In this document: positions 1-6,568 of the stretch, one piece after another
How positions within the stretch are numbered: the stretch's first letter is position 1
Layout of the letters: each line of letters begins with the position of its first letter
From: Gammaproteobacteria bacterium
GTDB taxonomy: Bacteria > Pseudomonadota > Gammaproteobacteria > Steroidobacterales > Woeseiaceae
Reading direction: 5' to 3'
Length of the DNA: 6,568 nucleotides
NCBI GenBank assembly: GCA_029881015.1
Contig: JAOUNK010000192.1
Coordinates: 1-6,568, forward strand
Notes under the pieces: model-generated
Seen by the model: only the letters and a program-made list of their open reading frames with translations
Databases searched by the model: none
Told to the model about the DNA's origin: nothing
Translations under genes and position numbers: made by a program

Positions 1-2417
1 CCGCGGTCGGGGGCATCATCCTCAACCTGATGCCCTGCGTGTTCCCGATTCTCAGCATGAAAGCGCTGAGTCTCATGAACATGGCGAAGCAGGATCAGGG
101 CGCCGCCCGGGAAAGCGGCCTGCTGTACACCCTGGGCGTCCTTTTGGCGTTCGCCGCAATCGGCATTGCCATTCTCGGCTTCCGCGCCGCGGGCAACGCG
201 GTCTACTGGGGCTTCCAGTTCCAGAACGGGCCCGTGAACATGCTCGTGGCGATGCTCATGGTCGTTATCGGCCTGAACCTGCTTGGGGTTTTCGAGATCG
301 GTACGCGAATCATGGGCGTTGGCCAGGAGCTGACACAGGGCGGCGAGCGCAAGGCGGCGTTCTTCACCGGCGTTCTTGCCGTCGTCGTGGCGACACCCTG
401 TGGCGCACCGTTCATGGCGACGGCCATCGGCTTCGCGTTCCAGCAGTCGTCCGCGATTCTCGTCACCATCTTCCTGGCGCTGGGCTTTGGCCTCGCTTTC
501 CCGTACCTGCTGCTGAGTTTCGTGCCGAACGTCGGCAAGAAGCTGCCGAAACCGGGGCCGTGGATGGCGTCGTTCAAACACTTCCTCGCCTTCCCGATGT
601 TCCTGGCGGCGTTGTACTTCTTCTGGGTGGGCGGGCGTGTGCTCGGCGTGTCGTCGATGTTCGCCGGCCTGGTCACGGCGCTGGCCCTGGCCTTTACGCT
701 GTGGGCGTATGGCAAGGCCGCCATGGCAAGGGTAAAAGGTGCCTGGTACGTCACGGCGCTGCTCGGCCTGCTGGCCACCGGCTACGTCTACACGAAGATC
801 GATGCCAGCAAAGTCGTGCTGGATGAAGACGGCCACGTGGCGGCCGGCATGCTGGGCGGGCTCGAGCTGGAGCATTTCGATCCCGGGCAGGTGCAGCAAT
901 ATATCGCCGACGGCCAGCCGGTATTCGTGTACTTCACCGCCGACTGGTGCATTAGCTGCAAGGCCAATGAACGCGTGGCGTTGTCGACCGACACGGTTGC
1001 CGAGGCGTTCAACTCGCGCGGGATCAAGGTCGTCGAGGGCGACTGGACCCTCGAGGACCCGGTCATCACGGAGTGGCTGGAGATGTACGACCGCGCCGGC
1101 GTGCCGTTGTACCTCTACTTCCCGAAAGGCTCGTCGCTGGAGAGCGTGACGATCCTGCCGCAGATACTGACCCCCGGCATCGTGGTCGATGCGATCGCCG
1201 CGGCGGACGAGGCTGCCGGAGACCTTGTGGTAGCCGCTGCAGGCGATGCTGAGGAAAGCGAGGACGAAGACGCCGAACTGGATGAGTACATCAATTTCGT
1301 TGTACCCGAGGCAGCGCCGGACTGGTCGCCGGTACAGGACTATATCGACGCCGATACCCGGTGGCATGCGATCGACGACGAGATTCGCGCGTCCGACGCG
1401 ACCACTGAAGAAAAGGATCGCAGAAACGAAGAGGAGCGCGGGCCGCACCCGGAAATCCTCGATGCCATGGCCGCGGCCACAGCGATCGTCAACCTTGACG
1501 GCGAGCACGAGAAGACCTACGACGCGGCACTGTTCCTGATCGAGCATACGCGCGGGGCGCCGGGCGGTGTGCGGTCCATTCTGCTGGGCCTGCAGACGAT
1601 GACGGCACACGGCGAGGACTTCGATGGCTGGCCGGCCGCGCTGTTCAACCTCGATTTCGCGGCGCCGGTCGGCTGGTTTCCCGAGGTCGACAACTACTTC
1701 GAGGACTACGAGTTCAATGTGCCCGACGACCGGCTGGCGCGCGCCACCGCGCAGTACTACGCGGCATCGCGGCAGATGCGATTTGCCAATGCCGTGGACA
1801 CGCCTGCTGCGGACCGCCCCGGGCATCGGCAGCGGGGTATCGCGCTGGCCACGGGCTTGAGCAAAGGCGTGGAAAACGAGGAACTCATCAAGCGGCGGCG
1901 CTTCACCGATGACGGTGAACCGATTCCGTTTCCGACGATGGCCGAGGCCGAAGAGGATCTGCTCTACAACCTGAATTTCCTGACCGTCGGTAACAAGATC
2001 CCCAACGTCGAAGGTGTGCGCCTTGACGGTGTCGCGGAGACTATATCGACCTATGAAGGACAGGCCGTATTACTCGATTTCTGGGCTACCTGGTGCGGGC
2101 CGTGTATCAGGGCGATTCCCAAGATGGTCGCGCTGGACGAGGAGCTTCCCGAGGACAGTTTCGAAATCCTGTCCATCAGCGTCGACGAAAAAGTGGAGAC
2201 CGTCACCGAGTTTCATGAAACCCGGCCGATGCCCTGGACCCACTGGCACGTCGGGCCCCGGGCGGAGCTGCTGCAGACCTGGGCGGTTCGCGGTTACCCG
2301 ACGTATATTCTCGTCGACCATGAGGGCCTGATCGTCGCGCGTCAGCACGATCTCAACAATGACTTCATTGCATTGATCAAAGACACGGCAAACCAGAAAA
2401 CCGAGGACCCTTCGTGA
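1..2417 (+). CDS. DsbD-like transmembrane thiol:disulfide interchange protein fused to a C-terminal TlpA-type thioredoxin domain (5' end missing)
   Basis: The reading frame is already open at position 3 (AVGGIILNL before the first internal ATG at 30), so the start and any N-terminal periplasmic domain lie upstream of the window. In order, the visible protein has about eight hydrophobic helices (to about 815) with the DsbD-type cysteines in NLMPCVFP (Cys codon 36-38) and ATPCGAPF (399-401); a first thioredoxin fold with DWCISCK (Cys 948-950 and 957-959) and a likely cis-Pro in GVPLYLYF; an acidic linker (about 1245-1287); a helical, unassigned region (about 1290-1985); and a TlpA/ResA-like thioredoxin domain with TWCGPC (Cys 2094-2096 and 2103-2105) and GYPTYILVD. 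The six cysteines are exactly these three pairs. In the DsbD family, electrons pass from cytoplasmic thioredoxin through the membrane Cys pair to periplasmic thioredoxin folds; here the TlpA domain would be an added terminal module (inference). It overlaps the M16 peptidase gene by 4 bases. Family assignment is firm; substrate is unknown. Confidence 0.93.
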   Translation, partial: AVGGIILNLMPCVFPILSMKALSLMNMAKQDQGAARESGLLYTLGVLLAFAAIGIAILGFRAAGNAVYWGFQFQNGPVNMLVAMLMVVIGLNLLGVFEIGTRIMGVGQELTQGGERKAAFFTGVLAVVVATPCGAPFMATAIGFAFQQSSAILVTIFLALGFGLAFPYLLLSFVPNVGKKLPKPGPWMASFKHFLAFPMFLAALYFFWVGGRVLGVSSMFAGLVTALALAFTLWAYGKAAMARVKGAWYVTALLGLLATGYVYTKIDASKVVLDEDGHVAAGMLGGLELEHFDPGQVQQYIADGQPVFVYFTADWCISCKANERVALSTDTVAEAFNSRGIKVVEGDWTLEDPVITEWLEMYDRAGVPLYLYFPKGSSLESVTILPQILTPGIVVDAIAAADEAAGDLVVAAAGDAEESEDEDAELDEYINFVVPEAAPDWSPVQDYIDADTRWHAIDDEIRASDATTEEKDRRNEEERGPHPEILDAMAAATAIVNLDGEHEKTYDAALFLIEHTRGAPGGVRSILLGLQTMTAHGEDFDGWPAALFNLDFAAPVGWFPEVDNYFEDYEFNVPDDRLARATAQYYAASRQMRFANAVDTPAADRPGHRQRGIALATGLSKGVENEELIKRRRFTDDGEPIPFPTMAEAEEDLLYNLNFLTVGNKIPNVEGVRLDGVAETISTYEGQAVLLDFWATWCGPCIRAIPKMVALDEELPEDSFEILSISVDEKVETVTEFHETRPMPWTHWHVGPRAELLQTWAVRGYPTYILVDHEGLIVARQHDLNNDFIALIKDTANQKTEDPS
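2403..2407 (+). promoter_or_regulatory. Ribosome binding site of the M16 peptidase gene, inside the upstream gene
   Basis: GAGGA lies six bases before the GTG at 2414 and within the last codons of the DsbD-like gene. It supports the GTG as start, because the first ATG in this frame comes only after the signal peptide. The GTGA overlap of start and stop codons is the usual arrangement for translational coupling. Confidence 0.7.
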
Positions 2418-5152
2418 TCGCAGCACATCGCTTGATAGCCTTATCACTCACACTGTTATTCATTTCCATTGTCGCTGTTCCTGCCGCCGCGCAGGACGAC
2501 ATTGCGACGCAGGTCGATATTCCTTACGAGACATTCCAGCTCGATAACGGCCTGACCGTTCTCGTGCATTCCGACCACTCGACGCCGACGGTATTTGTCG
2601 GCATGTGGTACGGCGTAGGTTCCAAGGACGAGCCCGAAGGCAAGACCGGGTTTGCGCATCTCTTCGAGCACCTCATGTTCCAGGGCTCCGAAAACCGCGA
2701 GGGCGAGTATTTCTCGCCGTTCACCGATGCGGGGGCGACCGGGATGAATGGCACAACCAACGAGGACCGCACCAACTACTACGCAACGGTGCCATCGGGC
2801 GCCCTCGACATGGCGCTGTGGATGGAAAGCGATCGCATGGCCAACCTGCTGGGTGCCGTAACCCAGCAGGCGCTCGATGAGCAACGCGGCGTCGTGCAGA
2901 ACGAAAAGCGGCAGCGGGAGACGCGCCCTTACGCGCAGGTGTATGACAAGATTCGTGCAGGCCTGTACCCGGTGGATCATCCGTATCGCCATTCCGTTAT
3001 CGGGTCCATGAAAGACCTGGATGCCGCGTCTCTCGAGGATGTGCACGAATGGTTCGAGACGTACTACGGTGCCTCAAACGTTGTTCTCGTGCTGGCCGGT
3101 GACATCACCATTGACGATGCGAAGGCGAAGGTTGCGCACTACTTTGGCGAAGCCCCGGGGGGCAAGCCGCTGTCTTATCCCAGGGAGTGGATCCCCTATC
3201 TGCCGGAGAATCGAATCGAGGTCATGTACGACCGCGTCGGGCAGACGCGGATTGTCCGGACGTGGGCAATGCCCGGCCTCAACAACAAGGACACATCCCT
3301 TGGTTACCTGCTGACCGACTCGCTCGCTGGCAACAAGAATTCACCGTTGCGCAGGAAACTCGTCGACGAGTTGCAGCTCGCAACGAGCGTCTCGGCACGC
3401 GTGTACGGTCGCGTGATGAGTGGCGAGTTCACGCTGCAGATCGACCTGCGTCCAGGCGTCACGCCCGAGCAGGTGCTGCCGGTCGTTGATGCGACCATTG
3501 CCGAGTACCTCGCCGAAGGGCCCGATCCGCAGCTCCTCGAGAACGCCAAGCTGGGCGTGAACATGTACATGCTCGGCTCACTGGAGAGTACGGCCGCGAT
3601 CGGCCGCATACTGGCGGATGGCTTCCTGTTCTCCGACGACCCACTGTTCATCAACACGGAGCTCGCGTGGCTGAACGCGGCCACCAGCGACGAGCTGCGT
3701 GCGACCGGCAAGCGCTGGCTGACGCGCGGTTACTACCAGCTCACGGTCTTGCCGTTTCCGGAGTACGCCGCAGGCGAGCCGGTGGCCGATCGTTCGTCGA
3801 TTCCCGAGGTGACGGCCAGTTCCACGATCAATTTCCCCGAGATAGAAACGGCTACGCTGGAGAACGGCATGAAGCTTGTCGTCGCCCGGCGCGGCAGCAT
3901 CCCGCTGGTCAACGTGTCGATCGCCGTGGAGACCGGCGCGATGGCCGCCCCGGCCGATGCGCCCGGCCTTGCGGCATTCGTGTTCGGACTGCTCGACAAG
4001 GGCACCAGGCGCCAGGACGCCAACGAGTTCGCCGCCGCGAGAGACAAGATCGGCATGGGCGGAGGCTTTCGCGACGGTAACGAACGCAGCACCTACACCT
4101 ATCGAATCCTCAGGACGCACCTGGGCGCATCGCTGGAACTGGCGGCGGAAATGCTGCGTGAACCGGCGTTTCCCGAGGTCGAACTGGACAAGATGAAGGC
4201 GCAGGTCGGTGCATGGCTTGCCAACCTGGAACTTGCACCGAACGGCGCTGCGTCCGGCCTGTTTGATCGCGCGGTCTATGGCGCCGACAGACCGATGGGT
4301 ATCGTCTGGACGCCGGAGTTGCTGGCGCAGGTGGACAGGAGCAAGCTCAAGGCATTTCATGCGGCTGAAATCACGCCCGACCAGATAACGGTATACATGA
4401 TCGGCGATATCGCACTGGAGACGGCACAAGCGTCACTGAACAAGGCATTCGGCAAGTGGAAGGCGCACAGCAAATCAGCCCGCCAGGCCATCGGCGATGC
4501 CGCGGAACCGGCGCCGCGCGTAATCCTCGTCGACTACCCTGGCGCCGCCTCGAGCACCATCGTCGCGGGCCACGCCATCGATGACTTCGACGCCGCGACG
4601 TGGACCGAACTGTCGATCATGAACATCGTTATCGGCGGCGCGTTCGAGTCCCGCCTCAACATGAACCTGCGAGAGGACAAGGGCTGGTCGTACGGCTACC
4701 GGTCCGAGATCAATCGCAACGTCAGCGGCGACATGACCTTTGCGACACGCGGCCAGGTCCAGACGGACAAGACCGCCGACAGCATGCGCGAGATTCTTAA
4801 AGAACTCGAAGGCTATACGGGCGACCGGCCCGCAACGGTGACGGAGGTCGATCGGGTCAAGCTGAACAGGACGCGCACACTGCCGGGCTCGTTTGCAACG
4901 AACGCCGGCTTTCTCGGTTCGATCATGAGTTCGGACGAGTATGGCCTGCCGTTCGACTACGCAGAGTCCGCGGCTGAGCGCATTGCAGCCGTGACACCGG
5001 AAGGCGTGGCCGAGCGGGCACGAAGCGTCATCGATACCGGCAAGCTGACGTGGGTCGTCGTTGGTGACCTCGAGAAGATCGAAGCGGATGTTCGAGCGCT
5101 TGAACTCGGCGATGTCGAAGTCTGGAACGCCTTTGGTGAAAGGCTAAGGTAA
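2414..5152 (+). CDS. Exported M16 family zinc metallopeptidase (insulinase/pitrilysin superfamily), two-half single-chain form
   Basis: A 912-residue protein starting at GTG. Residues 1-26 form a Sec signal peptide (basic H5-R6, hydrophobic core, PAAA before Q27), so the mature enzyme should be periplasmic or exported; there is no lipobox. The N-terminal half has the inverted zinc motif HLFEH (His82, Glu85, His86) and the third ligand Glu164 in VVQNEKRQ. A first M16 C-type domain follows at about 195-375. The second half (about 474-912) repeats the fold, but its HxxEH site is degenerate (Ala521, Phe524 and Gly525 replace His, Glu, His). It carries LREDKGWSY with Arg753 and Tyr760, matching the substrate-binding Arg/Tyr pair known in the C-terminal half of this superfamily. 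Length and organisation therefore fit a complete clamshell peptidase degrading peptides or unfolded polypeptides. There are no cysteines. It is co-transcribed with the DsbD-like gene; the physiological substrate cannot be read from sequence. Confidence 0.95.
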   Translation: MIAAHRLIALSLTLLFISIVAVPAAAQDDIATQVDIPYETFQLDNGLTVLVHSDHSTPTVFVGMWYGVGSKDEPEGKTGFAHLFEHLMFQGSENREGEYFSPFTDAGATGMNGTTNEDRTNYYATVPSGALDMALWMESDRMANLLGAVTQQALDEQRGVVQNEKRQRETRPYAQVYDKIRAGLYPVDHPYRHSVIGSMKDLDAASLEDVHEWFETYYGASNVVLVLAGDITIDDAKAKVAHYFGEAPGGKPLSYPREWIPYLPENRIEVMYDRVGQTRIVRTWAMPGLNNKDTSLGYLLTDSLAGNKNSPLRRKLVDELQLATSVSARVYGRVMSGEFTLQIDLRPGVTPEQVLPVVDATIAEYLAEGPDPQLLENAKLGVNMYMLGSLESTAAIGRILADGFLFSDDPLFINTELAWLNAATSDELRATGKRWLTRGYYQLTVLPFPEYAAGEPVADRSSIPEVTASSTINFPEIETATLENGMKLVVARRGSIPLVNVSIAVETGAMAAPADAPGLAAFVFGLLDKGTRRQDANEFAAARDKIGMGGGFRDGNERSTYTYRILRTHLGASLELAAEMLREPAFPEVELDKMKAQVGAWLANLELAPNGAASGLFDRAVYGADRPMGIVWTPELLAQVDRSKLKAFHAAEITPDQITVYMIGDIALETAQASLNKAFGKWKAHSKSARQAIGDAAEPAPRVILVDYPGAASSTIVAGHAIDDFDAATWTELSIMNIVIGGAFESRLNMNLREDKGWSYGYRSEINRNVSGDMTFATRGQVQTDKTADSMREILKELEGYTGDRPATVTEVDRVKLNRTRTLPGSFATNAGFLGSIMSSDEYGLPFDYAESAAERIAAVTPEGVAERARSVIDTGKLTWVVVGDLEKIEADVRALELGDVEVWNAFGERLR

Positions 5153-5158
5153 GAGGTC

Positions 5159-5180
5159 GCAACGCAGGGTGCCGCGTTGC
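5159..5180. terminator. Possible bidirectional hairpin terminator between convergent genes
   Basis: GCAACGC (5159-5165) and GCGTTGC (5174-5180) are a perfect 7-bp inverted repeat around an 8-base loop. It sits in the 40-base gap between the M16 peptidase stop and the stop of the minus-strand racemase-family gene, where a shared terminator would be expected. No T-tract follows on either strand, so it is not a canonical intrinsic terminator. Confidence 0.4.
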
Positions 5181-5192
5181 AGGGCAGGAGAT

Positions 5193-6227
5193 TCACTCCG
5201 TTGCGCCCGGCCAGGTATCACTGATGCGGTAGCCGTGCGGCCACGGGTCGCTCGGGTCGAGTTGCAGCTCACGCGTCCCCGTGATCCACGCGCGCCCCTC
5301 GATACTCGGCACAATAGCCGCCTTGTTGCCGACGGTCGTCAACGCTTCGACACGGCCGAGGAAGTTCGAGCCGATGATAGAGCTTGCCAGGAGCTCCGTG
5401 CCGACAGCAGCCTGGCCACGCGCATTCAATACCGCGAGTCGGGCGGAAACACCGGTGCCGGTCGGTGACCGGTCAATCTTGCCGGGCCGTATCGCGACAG
5501 CGTGGCGGGTCGTGAGCTGCGGCCCGCGTGCAACCGGTGTCGCAAACAGGCAAAAGGAAATATGGGTCCACTCGGGGTTCATCGGGTGTTCGAAACCGAG
5601 CTGCTCCGTGGCCGCGTCCGCAACCCGTACGCCGAGTTCGGCGAGTTCACGCGCTTCGCCGGGGACGAGGTCGAAGCCCAGCGCGCGGGCATCCACGATG
5701 ACAAAGCTGTCGCCGCCGTACGCCGTGTCCCCGGTCACGGTGCCAAAGCCCTGGACTTCGATCGACTGGTCGAGCCGGTGGGCAAAGGACGCAACGTTGC
5801 GCACCTGTATCGATGTCACCTTGCCGTCCGCACAAAACGCCTTTACCTTGACCAGCCCGCCGGGCGCTTCGAGGGTGAGGTGAGTCACGGGCTCCTGCAT
5901 CGCAACGATGCCGGTCTCCAGCAGGACGTTTGACACGCAAATCGAGTTCGAGCCGGACATGGGCGGCGTGTCTTCCGGTTCCATGATGATGAACGCGGCG
6001 TCCGCGTCCGGAGACTTCGGCGGTACGAGCAGGTTGCAGTGACGGAATACGCCGCCGCGGGGTTCATTGAGGACGTACTGCCTGAGGCCGTTGTCGCTGG
6101 CGATCCAGCGGGATTGCTCCCACAGCGATGCACCCGGCGGTGGCGCGACGCCGTCGACAATGACATCGCCGACTTCTCCCTCGGCGTGGCATTCGACGAT
6201 CCGGATTGTCGGGTTGACGGGTATCAT
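5193..6227 (-). CDS. Proline racemase superfamily protein, probable trans-3-hydroxy-L-proline dehydratase-type enzyme
   Basis: A 344-residue protein, the usual length for proline racemases, 4-hydroxyproline epimerases and trans-3-hydroxy-L-proline dehydratases, which abstract the alpha proton of (hydroxy)proline. Visible family landmarks are VECHAEGEVGDVI (11-23), NEPRGGVFRHCNLLVPP (54-70), PPMSGSNSICV (88-98), YGGDSFVIVDA (170-180), RPGKIDRSPTGTG (247-259) and WITGT (314-318). At the first catalytic Cys position (MCGH in racemases) there is Ser91, and at the second (SPCGTG) there is Thr256. Thr at the second position is the known hallmark of the dehydratase group, whose product is delta1-pyrroline-2-carboxylate; Ser at the first is a further departure. 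The ATG at 6227 is preferred over an in-frame TTG at 6263 because homology starts only after it; the ribosome binding site is weak. There is no signal peptide, so it should be cytoplasmic. It converges on the peptidase gene and diverges from the adaptor gene; no other hydroxyproline genes are visible. Superfamily is firm, exact reaction is not. Confidence 0.9.
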   Translation of the reverse strand: MIPVNPTIRIVECHAEGEVGDVIVDGVAPPPGASLWEQSRWIASDNGLRQYVLNEPRGGVFRHCNLLVPPKSPDADAAFIIMEPEDTPPMSGSNSICVSNVLLETGIVAMQEPVTHLTLEAPGGLVKVKAFCADGKVTSIQVRNVASFAHRLDQSIEVQGFGTVTGDTAYGGDSFVIVDARALGFDLVPGEARELAELGVRVADAATEQLGFEHPMNPEWTHISFCLFATPVARGPQLTTRHAVAIRPGKIDRSPTGTGVSARLAVLNARGQAAVGTELLASSIIGSNFLGRVEALTTVGNKAAIVPSIEGRAWITGTRELQLDPSDPWPHGYRISDTWPGATE

Positions 6228-6295
6228 GCCGCTTAAAGTCGTCTGTCTCGCAGCGGAAATCAAACGATTTCGGGCACAGACGCATCCAAACCAAT
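6228..6295. promoter_or_regulatory. Divergent intergenic region with nested inverted repeats (candidate operator/promoter region)
   Basis: These 68 bases lie between two divergent starts and must hold at least part of both promoters. They contain a short palindrome, GAAATC-AAAC-GATTTC (6256-6271), flanked by a second inverted repeat, CGTCTGT (6240-6246) and ACAGACG (6276-6282). Both centre close to the middle of the spacer. No convincing sigma-70 -35/-10 pair was found on either strand. A regulator-binding role is an inference. Confidence 0.35.
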
Positions 6296-6568
6296 ATGCC
6301 GTCGACTGGTCGGGGGGCCGGAACGCTGAAAATCAAAGACACATCCGCGCAGGACATTCGCCTGGCGCCTGCCGATCCGAGACGTAAGTACCTGATTCTT
6401 GGTGGAATAGGCATCGCCCTGGTCGCGGCGGCATGGATGGCGATGCCCGCTGTGCAGCGCTGGGCCAATGCCAGTGTGAGCGTTCCTGCGGACAGGGTGC
6501 GTACGGCCACAGTGCAGCGCGGCAATCTCGTTCGTGACGTCTCGGTGCAAGGGCGCGTCGTCGCCGCG
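6296..6568 (+). CDS. HlyD-like / RND-type efflux periplasmic adaptor (membrane-fusion protein), N-terminal part only
   Basis: An open frame of 91 codons runs from the ATG at 6296 to the window end without a stop. It shows a short polar, basic N-terminus (ending DPRRKY), one hydrophobic membrane anchor at about residues 32-50 (YLILGGIGIALVAAAWMAM), and then VPADRVRTATVQRGNLVRDV followed by SVQGRVVAA. The pattern of a single anchor followed by R-x-A-T-V-x-R-G and V-x-V-x-G-x-V is typical of the start of membrane-fusion adaptors of RND and MacAB-type ABC efflux systems, which bridge inner-membrane pumps to the outer-membrane channel. The lipoyl, hairpin and beta-barrel domains would be downstream. 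The start is uncertain: no clear ribosome binding site precedes the ATG, and the first ten residues (MPSTGRGAGT) look unlike coding sequence of this family, so translation may begin later, perhaps at CTG 6326 (LKIKDTSAQD). Transported substrate cannot be told. Confidence 0.75.
   Translation, partial: MPSTGRGAGTLKIKDTSAQDIRLAPADPRRKYLILGGIGIALVAAAWMAMPAVQRWANASVSVPADRVRTATVQRGNLVRDVSVQGRVVAA

Noticed and set aside
203..778. Minus-strand open frame of 191 codons opposite the membrane domain of the DsbD-like gene
   Set aside because: The plus strand encodes recognisable transmembrane helices with conserved cysteine motifs; the antisense translation has no domain features.
3578..4429. Long minus-strand open frame (283 codons) opposite the peptidase gene
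   Set aside because: It lies wholly inside the clearly conserved M16 coding sequence, its translation is Arg/Gly/His-rich with no recognisable motif, and long antisense frames are expected in high-GC genes.
5281..5883. Plus-strand open frame of 200 codons opposite the racemase-family gene
   Set aside because: The minus strand carries continuous superfamily motifs across this whole stretch, so the plus frame is a shadow.
6214..6242. TTGACG at 6214-6219 as a -35 box for the adaptor gene
   Set aside because: At the proper 16-18 base spacing there is no -10-like hexamer (the bases are around AGTCGT), and the site lies inside the racemase-family coding sequence.
6228..6263. TTG start at 6263 for the racemase-family gene, adding 12 residues
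   Set aside because: The extra residues have no resemblance to the family's N-terminus, while the ATG at 6227 leads directly into the first conserved strand; the longer form would also cover most of the inner palindrome.
6064..6525. Minus-strand open frame of 153 codons spanning the divergent spacer
   Set aside because: It overlaps both the racemase-family start and the adaptor start out of frame and shows no family features; the plus-strand adaptor N-terminus has a membrane anchor and a conserved-looking motif.

Overview
The window is a dense, high-GC stretch of bacterial DNA with four protein genes, two of them cut by the window edges. Gene content and style (periplasmic thiol-disulfide exchange, an exported M16 zinc peptidase, a proline-racemase-family enzyme, an RND/ABC-type membrane-fusion adaptor) suggest a Gram-negative proteobacterium, most likely a gammaproteobacterium. 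That placement is an inference from protein style only; no rRNA or other phylogenetic marker is present.

Layout. Positions 1-2417 (+) hold the 3'-terminal ~804 codons of a DsbD-like transmembrane thiol-disulfide interchange protein with an unusual long C-terminal extension ending in a second, TlpA-type thioredoxin domain. It overlaps by 4 bases (GTGA) with an exported, single-chain M16 zinc metallopeptidase at 2414-5152 (+), so the two are very probably translationally coupled in one operon. A 40-base convergent gap carries a perfect 7-bp stem hairpin. On the minus strand, 5193-6227 encodes a proline-racemase-superfamily enzyme (probable trans-3-hydroxy-L-proline dehydratase type) in which both positions of the classical catalytic cysteine pair are substituted (Ser91, Thr256). 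A 68-base divergent spacer with two nested inverted repeats separates it from the start of a membrane-anchored HlyD/RND-type periplasmic adaptor at 6296 (+), which runs off the window end.

How they fit together. The first two genes form a periplasm-directed operon: an electron relay from the cytoplasmic side to two periplasmic thioredoxin folds, co-expressed with a protease. The protease has no cysteine at all, so it cannot be a thiol substrate of its partner; any link must be functional (for example periplasmic protein quality control) or only positional. The racemase-family gene and the adaptor gene have no evident tie to that operon or to each other beyond sharing a divergent promoter region. 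No mobile element, CRISPR array, tRNA or rRNA was seen. The points most worth a second look are the DsbD-TlpA fusion, its unassigned ~260-residue middle region, and the Ser/Thr active-site pair.
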